Below are positions 57,246-64,000 of a DNA stretch of 64,000 nucleotides, piece after piece. Under the pieces are notes generated by a model. The model saw only the letters and a list, made by a program, of their open reading frames with translations, ran no database searches and was not told the DNA's origin. Both the position numbers and the translations under genes were made by a program. Every line of letters begins with the position of its first letter. The stretch's first letter is position 1. Location of the stretch: the NCBI GenBank assembly GCA_024635655.1, contig JAGXIL010000085.1, forward strand, positions 1 to 64,000, given 5' to 3'. The DNA is from Gillisia sp. (GTDB lineage: Bacteria > Bacteroidota > Bacteroidia > Flavobacteriales > Flavobacteriaceae).

Positions 57246-58280
57246 ATGCAGGCAGATTACTACAAATATTCTTTAAATTTTAAACGCCCCAGCGGAACTT
57301 CCCGGGGCGTTCTTACTACCAAAGAAACCTGGTTTCTCATTCTTAGATCTGAAGAAAAAACCGGAATAGGAGAGTGTGGGATCCTGCGCTCCCTCAGCAT
57401 TGATGACAGGCCAGATTATGAAGAGAAACTTAAGTGGGTTTGTAAAAAAATAAGCTTAGGTGCAGAAATACTATGGGAAGAACTTCAGGAATTTCCCAGC
57501 ATTCAGTATGGTGTGGAAATTGCTTTTCGATCTTTTGAATCTAAAGATCCTTTTTTATTATATCCTTCAAAATTTACCGCCGGAAAAGATGCAATACCTA
57601 TAAATGGCCTGGTATGGATGGGAGAGAAAGCATATATGAAGGAACAGATCTCAGAGAAAGTTAATTCCGGATTTAATTGTATTAAACTGAAAATTGGAGC
57701 CATTGATTTTCAGGCAGAACTTGATCTTCTAAAATATATTCGCAAGGAGTTTTCTTCAGAAAAAATTGAAATAAGAGTAGATGCCAATGGAGCCTTTTCT
57801 CCCACAGAAGCATTAAATAAACTTGAACAATTGAGCAGGTATGAGATCCATAGTATAGAACAACCAATAAAAGCCGGCCAGTGGATTGAAATGGCTCACC
57901 TTTGCCGCGAGTCTCCAATACCTGTGGCTCTTGATGAGGAATTAATAGGAATAACTTCTGTTACTAAAAAGCAGGAACTAATACAAATGATTAAACCCCG
58001 GTATTTGATCTTTAAACCCAGTTTGATAGGTGGGATTCGCGGCACTACAGAATGGCTGGATCTGGCGGAGGAGAATAATTGCGAGTGGTGGGTAACAAGT
58101 GCGCTCGAAAGCAATGTTGGCCTAAATGCCATTAGCCAATGGACATATACGCTTCAGTCTCCGCTTCCACAGGGATTGGGAACCGGAGGTTTATATACCA
58201 ACAATTTTGAAAGTCCTTTAGAGGTACAAAATGGAACATTACAATATGATCCCAATAAGAGCTGGGATTTTAATTTATAA
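57246..58280 (+). CDS. menC: o-succinylbenzoate synthase
   Basis: A 344-residue enolase-superfamily enzyme. FNCIKLKIGAIDF holds the catalytic Lys pair; RVDANGAFSP, SIEQPIK and ALDEELIG the three metal ligands (Asp, Glu, Asp); FKPSLIGGIRGT the second base Lys. It dehydrates SHCHC to o-succinylbenzoate. The ATG at 57246 starts right at the conserved capping domain (ADYYKYSLNFKRPSGTSRG) and is preferred to 57222. Confidence 0.94.
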   Translation: MQADYYKYSLNFKRPSGTSRGVLTTKETWFLILRSEEKTGIGECGILRSLSIDDRPDYEEKLKWVCKKISLGAEILWEELQEFPSIQYGVEIAFRSFESKDPFLLYPSKFTAGKDAIPINGLVWMGEKAYMKEQISEKVNSGFNCIKLKIGAIDFQAELDLLKYIRKEFSSEKIEIRVDANGAFSPTEALNKLEQLSRYEIHSIEQPIKAGQWIEMAHLCRESPIPVALDEELIGITSVTKKQELIQMIKPRYLIFKPSLIGGIRGTTEWLDLAEENNCEWWVTSALESNVGLNAISQWTYTLQSPLPQGLGTGGLYTNNFESPLEVQNGTLQYDPNKSWDFNL

Positions 58281-58288
58281 AAGAATTT

Positions 58289-59242
58289 ATGTTTATAGAA
58301 CAGGCTTATAAAGGAAAAACAGACTGGTGGAGATATATCATTGGGATCGTAATTATATTTTTGGGATGGCAGTTGCTTGGAGTTATTCCTTTAACCGTTG
58401 TGGCCTATGTGGCCGCCGGGGATTTCGAAGTATTTTTTGCTGCTGCCGAAAATAATTTTATGGATCTGGCAATAGATCCAAACCTGTTTTTGTTTTTACT
58501 CATACTTACATTTACTTTCGGATTACTGGGATTATGGTTTGCGGTTAAATATGTGCACGAGCAATCTTTTAAAGATGTAACCACTACCCGTGAAAAGGTA
58601 GACTGGTCGCGTATATGGTTCGCTTTCTTTATGGTGATCGCTGTGAATTTACCATTATTCATTATTGGATATTTAATTTCTCCGGAAGATCTTGTTTGGA
58701 ATTTTGATCCTGTTCCCTTTGTCATTCTTCTGGTTATCGCAATTTTATTTCTTCCGCTGCAAACGAGTTTTGAGGAATATTTATTCAGAGGTTATTTTAT
58801 GCAGGGCCTCGGGGTAATGGCAAAGAACAGATGGGTGCCGTTGATCCTCACATCTGTTTTCTTTGGATTGCTGCACGGTTTAAATCCTGAAGTTGAGAAA
58901 CTTGGATATATTATGATGGTCTTTTATATAGGAACAGGATTTCTTCTTGGAATAATGACTTTGATGGACGAGGGTATGGAGCTGGCATTAGGTTTTCATG
59001 CCGCCAATAACATTTTTGCAGCCATCCTGGTAACTGCAGACTGGACTGCCTTCCAGGTTCCTGCCCTATTCCGGGATATTTCTGAGCCTTCTGCAGGATT
59101 AGATATTGTAACTCCTGTAGTGGTTATTTACCCTATTTATCTGTTTATTCTAGCCCGAAAGTATAACTGGACCGACTGGAAAGGAAAACTTTTCGGGAAA
59201 GTTGCACGCCCTGAAACGTTAAAACCTTCAGAAGAATTTTAA
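58289..59242 (+). CDS. CPBP family intramembrane metalloprotease
   Basis: A 317-residue protein with about eight membrane helices. The CPBP (Abi) motifs are LQTSFEEYLFRGYFMQ (EExxxR, about 152-167), FFGLLHGLNP and ALGFHAANNIF. Homologues cleave prenylated or other membrane substrates. It lies 8 bases after menC and 63 before the menE start, embedded in the menaquinone cluster. Confidence 0.92.
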   Translation: MFIEQAYKGKTDWWRYIIGIVIIFLGWQLLGVIPLTVVAYVAAGDFEVFFAAAENNFMDLAIDPNLFLFLLILTFTFGLLGLWFAVKYVHEQSFKDVTTTREKVDWSRIWFAFFMVIAVNLPLFIIGYLISPEDLVWNFDPVPFVILLVIAILFLPLQTSFEEYLFRGYFMQGLGVMAKNRWVPLILTSVFFGLLHGLNPEVEKLGYIMMVFYIGTGFLLGIMTLMDEGMELALGFHAANNIFAAILVTADWTAFQVPALFRDISEPSAGLDIVTPVVVIYPIYLFILARKYNWTDWKGKLFGKVARPETLKPSEEF

Positions 59243-59305
59243 TTTAATTTATATATTTTGTTAAATTTAGAACTTCACCTAAGAAGTCGGTTTAATAAAA
59301 GCTAT

Positions 59306-60403
59306 ATGAATGAAAAATTTGACGTACCGGAAGTTCATCCCGATTTTAAGTTAAACAAACTTTATTTTTCCATTTCTGATCTTCAGAAGGTAGCTTACAA
59401 CTATATAAAAGAAGGGGAGCACTATGAAGGGCTCATTGGCGACTTTATATTAGACTGGGTTAAACCATCCCCTTACCTGGAGGTTCAAACCTCAGGCTCT
59501 ACAGGCAATCCAAAAAAAATAAGGATCAAAAAAGAACATATGGTAAATTCGGCTATGGCTACCGGGCAATTTTTTGATCTTCCGGAAAAATCTACCGCAT
59601 TGATGTGTTTGCCGGCTAATTTTATTTCCGGTAAAATGATGTTGGTAAGAGCCATGGTTCTGGGCTGGGAAATGGATTTGATCCCCCCGTCCTCCAATCC
59701 TTTGGACCATGTATTTAAGACCTACGACTTTTGCGCCATGACGCCTTTTCAACTGGATAATTCCCTGGGAAGGTTACATTTAATAAAAAAACTCATTGTA
59801 GGTGGAGGGGCTGTTTCCTCTCCTTTGCAGGAAATGGTCCAGGGAATAAATACTAAGGTATACGAAACCTTTGGTATGACGGAAACCGTTTCCCATATCG
59901 CTGCAAAAAGATTGAATCCTGCAAAAAAAAGATCAGACCTCATACCTTTTAAAGTCCTGCCTGATATAAGTGTATCAGCTGATGAGCGAGGATGTCTGGT
60001 AGTTGATGCTCCTAAACTTTCTGAAGATATTATAATTACAAATGACGTGGTTGAAATTATAACTTATAAAAAATTTTTTTGGAAAGGCAGGATTGATAAT
60101 GTGGTAAATTCAGGAGGTATAAAACTTTTTCCTGAAGAAATAGAATCTAAATTGAACAGCGTTATTGACCGACGTTTCTTCGTAACCGGAATGCCTGACG
60201 ATGCGCTGGGAGAAAAACTGGTATTATTTGTAGAAGCCGATTTTTCTGAAGATCTACTGGAGGAACTTCAAAAGCAGGTTCAATCTGTCGAATCGCTGGA
60301 GAAGTACGAAGTTCCGAAGAAAATTTACCTTATTCAAAAATTTGAAGAAACCCCTAACGGTAAGATCCACAGGGAAAATACTGTCACCAGCAGAAAAAAA
60401 TAA
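59306..60403 (+). CDS. menE: o-succinylbenzoate--CoA ligase, short form
   Basis: A 365-residue AMP-forming acyl-CoA synthetase, shorter than the 450-490 residues of E. coli or Bacillus MenE, as is usual in Bacteroidota. Phosphate loop QTSGSTGNPKKIRI (about 57-70), YETFGMTETVSHIA, WKGRIDNVVNSGGIKLFPEE, and a closing lysine in ETPNGKIHRENT. Start at 59306 chosen over a TTG at 59258. Together with menA and menC in this cluster it identifies the menaquinone route. Confidence 0.9.
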   Translation: MNEKFDVPEVHPDFKLNKLYFSISDLQKVAYNYIKEGEHYEGLIGDFILDWVKPSPYLEVQTSGSTGNPKKIRIKKEHMVNSAMATGQFFDLPEKSTALMCLPANFISGKMMLVRAMVLGWEMDLIPPSSNPLDHVFKTYDFCAMTPFQLDNSLGRLHLIKKLIVGGGAVSSPLQEMVQGINTKVYETFGMTETVSHIAAKRLNPAKKRSDLIPFKVLPDISVSADERGCLVVDAPKLSEDIIITNDVVEIITYKKFFWKGRIDNVVNSGGIKLFPEEIESKLNSVIDRRFFVTGMPDDALGEKLVLFVEADFSEDLLEELQKQVQSVESLEKYEVPKKIYLIQKFEETPNGKIHRENTVTSRKK

Positions 60404-60427
60404 TTTTTTGCCTACACCTCTAATCTT

Positions 60428-61747
60428 ATGAAAAATTATTTCCTGTTATTGTTGCTATGCGGCATATCTTGTTACTCCCAGGTGTTACCCGAAAAAGAAC
60501 GTGCATCCCTTGTAGATGAGATCCTTAAGGATAGATTTGAAAATCTATTACCTGATTTAATGGATAGAACAGATATCGATATGTGGATCCTGATCTCCAG
60601 GGAATACAATGAAGATCCTGTTTTAAGGACGATGTTGCCTGCTACCTGGTTAAACGCAAGACGTACCACAATCCTTGTTTTTTATCGTGATCAACCTAAA
60701 GATACTCTGGAAAGGCTTGCGGTTGCCCGTTATAATATTGGAGAAAATATCACCTCTGCCTGGAATCCTGAATCTCAACCGGACCAATGGCAGGCCCTGG
60801 TAGAAATAATAGAGGACAGGGATCCAGATAAAATAGGATTAAACTTTTCTGAACATTTTGCAATTGCTGATGGCCTGGTAAAGACAGATCATGAGGATCT
60901 TATGGAGGTTTTACCTCAAAGTTATCAGAATAAAGTAGTTTCTGCTGAAGATCTTGCTATAGGATGGATAGAATCGCGAACAGAAAAGGAAATGGAGCTA
61001 TACGAGGAGCTTGTGGCAATCACACATTCTATAATTGCAGAAGCATTTAGTGAGAAAGTGATCACACCCGGAGAAACAACTTCTGAAGACGTAGTTTGGT
61101 GGATGCGCCAGAAAGTAACCGATCTTGGGCTTGAAACCTGGTTTCATCCTACCGTGGATATTCAAAGAAATGACGAGGCTTTAAAAGATCACATTGAGGC
61201 TTTTTCCTCAGGTTATGGCGAAACAGTGATCCGGGAGGGGGACCTGCTGCATTGTGATTTTGGAATTACCTATTTAAGGCTGAATACAGATTGCCAGCAA
61301 CACGCTTATGTTTTAAAATCCGGAGAAAATGAAGCTCCGGAGTTTCTTCAGGAGGCATTGGAAAAGGGGAATGAAGTTCAGGATTTCCTCACCCGGAATT
61401 TTAAAACGGGAAGTTCCGGAAATGAGATTCTTCTGGCTTCATTAGCGAATGCAAAAGAGGCAGGTTTACGTCCATCCATTTATACACATCCCTTAGGACT
61501 TTATGGACATTCTTCTGGGCCAACCATAGGAATGTGGGATTCCCAGGGTGGGGTAGAAGGCACCGGGGATTACCCGCTTTTTCCCAATACCGTTTATGCC
61601 ATTGAATTAAACACCACAGTAGAAATCCCGGAATGGGAAAAAGATATCCGCATCATGCTGGAAGAGGCAGGATATTGGGGGAAAGATGGTTTTAGGTATG
61701 TCAATGGAAGACAAACAGAAATGCATGTGATCCCGTCAAAAAAATAA
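60428..61747 (+). CDS. M24 family metallopeptidase, exported
   Basis: A 439-residue protein with a signal peptide (NYFLLLLLCGISCYSQ, ending at a possible lipobox Cys). Creatinase-like N-terminal domain, then pita-bread fold with metal ligands in LHCDFGITYLRLNTDCQQHA (two Asp), HPLGLYGHSSGPT (His) and AIELNTTVEIP and MLEEAGYWG (two Glu). Probable Xaa-Pro aminopeptidase-type enzyme acting in the periplasm. Confidence 0.93.
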   Translation: MKNYFLLLLLCGISCYSQVLPEKERASLVDEILKDRFENLLPDLMDRTDIDMWILISREYNEDPVLRTMLPATWLNARRTTILVFYRDQPKDTLERLAVARYNIGENITSAWNPESQPDQWQALVEIIEDRDPDKIGLNFSEHFAIADGLVKTDHEDLMEVLPQSYQNKVVSAEDLAIGWIESRTEKEMELYEELVAITHSIIAEAFSEKVITPGETTSEDVVWWMRQKVTDLGLETWFHPTVDIQRNDEALKDHIEAFSSGYGETVIREGDLLHCDFGITYLRLNTDCQQHAYVLKSGENEAPEFLQEALEKGNEVQDFLTRNFKTGSSGNEILLASLANAKEAGLRPSIYTHPLGLYGHSSGPTIGMWDSQGGVEGTGDYPLFPNTVYAIELNTTVEIPEWEKDIRIMLEEAGYWGKDGFRYVNGRQTEMHVIPSKK

Positions 61748-61772
61748 GATCAAGGGGGGCAATTATTATTTA

Positions 61773-62051
61773 TTAAACTTCATTTTCAGCCTTTTCCCCT
61801 TTTGCCCATGCCCGTAAATTTTCCAGGGTAGTTTCCATATCCTCTTGTATAGCCTCCCGGGTGAGAAATGCCTGATGCGCACGATTAAAACCCCCTGCCA
61901 CATAAGTTTCGGGGTAATTAAAATCATTATTGGGATTCTCCTCAGCAGCTCCCCGGGTTCCCAGATACCCATTGCCTAATGTACATAGAGCTTCACGAAG
62001 TTTTTGTTCTTTAGGTTTCCATTTATTATAGGTTATACAAAAAGCCGCCAT
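61773..62051 (-). pseudogene. In-frame chimera: GH65 phosphorylase N-terminus joined to LdhA C-terminus
   Basis: A 92-codon open frame. Residues 7-57 (YNKWKPKEQKLREALCTLGN, GYLGTRGAAEE, NYPETYVAGGFNR) match the extreme N-terminus of GH65 family disaccharide phosphorylases, which are about 750-800 residues long. Residues 58-92 (AHQAFLTREAIQEDMETTLE and NLRAWAKGEKAENEV) match instead the C-terminus of D-lactate dehydrogenase LdhA (E. coli ends GHQAFLTAEAL... NELV). The best reading is a deletion that removed most of a phosphorylase gene and most of a neighbouring ldhA, leaving an in-frame scar near 61878-61883. It could still be translated, but no enzyme function can remain. It lies 39 bases downstream of the phosphoglucomutase gene. 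Confidence 0.82.
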
Positions 62052-62090
62052 AGTTTATTAATTTTACGTGGGGCACTTTTTAATTTTTTT

Positions 62091-63626
62091 CTATATGATC
62101 CTTTGCTTTATATGGTTCAGGAATTCTGATACTTCATCAGTATCACGAAGGGCAAATGAGGCGGAAGTTTTTTCACCGTGAGAACCTACAAGAATTCCAA
62201 TCCCATCTTCTTTAATTGCCTCAAATCCGTCTTCATCTGTAATATCATCTCCCAAATAAATGCGAAGGTAATCTTCCGGTTTCCAGTTCATTTTTTCTGT
62301 GAGCCAGTTTATAGCATATCCTTTATTCCAGTCTAAATCAGGCTTCAATTCCATGATCTTCTTACCACTTCCTGTTTTTAAGATCTCCTGCCTGTCTGCT
62401 TCTTTTTGTACTTCATTTTTCACCGTTTGCACCATCTCATTATCCTGTACATTTCTGTAATGCACAGCAATGGCAAATTTCTTCCTTTCAACCTTTGCTC
62501 CCTGAATATTCTTTAAATGTTCATTTAATCTTTTTTCAGCTTCATCAAGGGCAGGAGTGATCTCTTTTTCTGATTCATGCACCATCTTCAGATCATCAGG
62601 CCCTGAAATGTCAAAACCATGACTTCCCGCGTAGATCAATGTTTCTATATTTATTTTACTTTTTAGATCCTGAAGGTCTCGACCGCTTATGACCGCTACA
62701 GGGATACGGGTAGAAAGATGTGTGATAACTTCACGGTTATCATCCGGTAATTCTGCGGCTTCAGGATCTCTAACTATAGGAGTCAGGGTTCCGTCATAAT
62801 CAAGAAAAACGACCAACTGCCTTTCCCCCTTTATTTCAAATAAGTGTTCAATTTCATCCATTGCATGGGGAAGATTCTCATGGGGTTCCCGGTCAATTTC
62901 TAAAAGGTCTGTGAGTTTTTTAACTACAATATCTGCCCCGGCTTCTTTTAAGGCCTCTTCTTTTCCATTTCTTGCCACCCCAACCACACAGCCAAAACTT
63001 CCTTTTTTTCCGGCTTGTACGCCCTGGATCGCGTCCTCAATAACAATAGTCTCAGCTATGTTCACCCCCAGATATTCAGCTGCTTTTATAAACATATCGG
63101 GTTCCGGTTTTCCTTTAATGTTTTTTTCTACTAAAGTATTTCCATCTACCCTGACTTCAAACCTGTCCTCAAGCCCGGCTTTTTCCAAAATATATTTACA
63201 ATTTTTACTGGAGGAGATCACGGCCAGTTTAATATTTTCTTTTTTCCATTTGTCGATCATTTTCAATGCATCTTCATAAACCTCTACACCCTCTTTCTCT
63301 ATAACCTCTCTAAACATCCTGTTTTTTCTTTTTCCCATTCCATGAACTGTGTTCTTTTCAGGATCGTCATTGGGATCACCTTCCGGAATTTCAAGATTTC
63401 GCGATCTTAAAAAACCACGAATTCCATCCAGGCGGGGAATACCATCTATGTATTTATTGTAATCATATTTAATATCCAGAGGCCGAAAACCTTCTCCCTG
63501 TCTTTCTCTCAAAAAATCATCAAACATTTTTTTCCAGGCCCTGGCATGTACCGTTTCAGTTTTTGTAATAACCCCATCCAGATCCAGGATGACGGCTTCA
63601 AAATTCAGGTTCTTTAGTTTTGACAT
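62091..63626 (-). CDS. Bifunctional beta-phosphoglucomutase / trehalose-phosphatase (HAD-HAD fusion)
   Basis: A 511-residue protein of two HAD domains. Domain 1 (about 1-245) is beta-phosphoglucomutase-like: VILDLDGVITKTETVHARAW with nucleophile and acid Asp, ISSSKNCKYILEKAGL, IVIEDAIQGVQAGKKG. Domain 2 (about 265-511) is OtsB-like: VVFLDYDGTLTPIVRDPEAA, VISGRDLQDL, YAGSHGFDISG, YLGDDITDEDGFEAI. Domain 1 should turn beta-glucose-1-phosphate into glucose-6-phosphate; domain 2 should dephosphorylate trehalose-6-phosphate. Such fusions occur next to GH65 phosphorylases; here that partner survives only as the downstream scar. Confidence 0.9.
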   Translation of the reverse strand: MSKLKNLNFEAVILDLDGVITKTETVHARAWKKMFDDFLRERQGEGFRPLDIKYDYNKYIDGIPRLDGIRGFLRSRNLEIPEGDPNDDPEKNTVHGMGKRKNRMFREVIEKEGVEVYEDALKMIDKWKKENIKLAVISSSKNCKYILEKAGLEDRFEVRVDGNTLVEKNIKGKPEPDMFIKAAEYLGVNIAETIVIEDAIQGVQAGKKGSFGCVVGVARNGKEEALKEAGADIVVKKLTDLLEIDREPHENLPHAMDEIEHLFEIKGERQLVVFLDYDGTLTPIVRDPEAAELPDDNREVITHLSTRIPVAVISGRDLQDLKSKINIETLIYAGSHGFDISGPDDLKMVHESEKEITPALDEAEKRLNEHLKNIQGAKVERKKFAIAVHYRNVQDNEMVQTVKNEVQKEADRQEILKTGSGKKIMELKPDLDWNKGYAINWLTEKMNWKPEDYLRIYLGDDITDEDGFEAIKEDGIGILVGSHGEKTSASFALRDTDEVSEFLNHIKQRII

Positions 63627-63811
63627 CTCTTAATTTAATATTTAACGGTGCACTTATAAAAAAGCGCTACATTTTTCTAGTAGTAGTGGTACTTAAATTA
63701 CTAATTATTTAATGAACAGCAGGGGAATCTAAGTGGATTAAAAAAAATTTAACGGGAGAATATTTATAGTTCTCAAACATACGCGAGGATTTACTCATGA
63801 GCATAAAAATA

Positions 63812-63840
63812 TAAAACCCGCAGTTGTTTAGCTGCAGGTT
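63812..63840 (-). terminator. Terminator of the partial gene at the window end
   Basis: AACCCGCAG and CTGCAGGTT pair with one bulge around TTGTTTAG; on the minus strand GGGTTTTATATTTTT follows. Lies 22 bases past the stop. Confidence 0.7.
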
Positions 63841-63861
63841 AAGATGATTGTTAAGCTGATT

Positions 63862-64000
63862 TTATTCTAAAAAAGAAGACTCGATATAAAATTTTTGTTC
63901 ATTTATCTCTATGTCTTTCTTATCCTGAACTTTGGGTTCTAACATCTGCCAATCTTTGGTAGGGTGTAATCTATTTTCTTTGCCTTTAATAAAAACATCA
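63862..64000 (-). CDS. Partial CDS, unidentified C-terminus
   Basis: A minus-strand frame enters from beyond the window end and stops with TAA at 63862-63864 after 45 visible codons (GKENRLHPTKDWQMLEPKVQ, then KFYIESSFLE). It is too short to name. A terminator directly downstream supports a real gene end. The 235 bases between it and the phosphoglucomutase gene hold that terminator and no other gene. Confidence 0.65.
   Translation of the reverse strand, partial: DVFIKGKENRLHPTKDWQMLEPKVQDKKDIEINEQKFYIESSFLE

Overview
The window is a stretch of chromosome from a member of the Bacteroidota, most likely a marine or soil Flavobacteriaceae of the Gramella/Salegentibacter/Zunongwangia kind. This rests on gene content (GSCFA protein, DUF4230, long aromatic amino acid hydroxylase, short MenE, lemA/TPM/M23 cluster), on the lack of Shine-Dalgarno sequences, and on promoters of the TAnnTTTG type with a TTTG about 19-20 bases upstream, best seen before the SRP RNA. 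No rRNA, tRNA, insertion sequence, prophage or CRISPR array was seen. It is mostly housekeeping genome with a few odd islands.

Layout. 1-5.8 kb: a heptamer tandem array, an overlapping HipA-like kinase/DUF3037 pair, a decayed reading frame, an oxidoreductase, WrbA and the GTPase Der. 5.8-8.6 kb: a large outer-membrane beta-barrel protein. 8.8-9.7 kb: a dense mosaic of intergenic repeats (four GC-rich palindromes at 252/251-base spacing plus three degenerate 7-base arrays). 9.7-12.9 kb: a tight minus-strand operon M23 peptidase, MerR regulator, LemA, two TPM proteins. 13-16.6 kb: alaS and a GSCFA protein. 16.7-17.2 kb: two small RNA candidates that share architecture and an 11-base loop. 17.3-28.3 kb: DUF4230, phenylalanine hydroxylase, urocanate hydratase, NlpE-like lipoprotein, then D-cysteine desulfhydrase-like enzyme, glucosaminidase and hemL in series, and a thioesterase/glutaminyl cyclase pair. 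28.3-28.4 kb: SRP RNA. 28.5-38 kb: short-chain dehydrogenase, small transaldolase, redox-dead TlpA-like lipoprotein, an asymmetric ABC-F protein, small membrane proteins, fasciclin protein, pheT. 38-51.7 kb: hypothetical secreted proteins, recG, M1 and M20 peptidases, patatin, DsrE protein, UvrD helicase, DUF2945 protein, threonylcarbamoyl-AMP synthase. 51.9-60.4 kb: OmpA lipoprotein, glycosyltransferase, orphan HsdR_N nuclease-like protein, holA, and a menaquinone cluster menA-UPF0173-menC-CPBP-menE. 60.4-64 kb: M24 peptidase, a 92-residue chimera of a GH65 phosphorylase start and an LdhA tail, and a fused beta-phosphoglucomutase/trehalose-phosphatase, ending in an unidentified partial gene.

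The observations most worth a second look are: the paired small RNAs; the in-frame GH65::LdhA deletion scar beside a beta-phosphoglucomutase that has probably lost its partner phosphorylase; the HipA-like kinase/DUF3037 overlap; the ABC-F protein in which both halves of the same composite ATP site have decayed; and the 7-base-periodic repeat mosaic. No large, clearly new multi-gene system is visible. All functional calls are from reading protein sequence by eye; no database search was possible.
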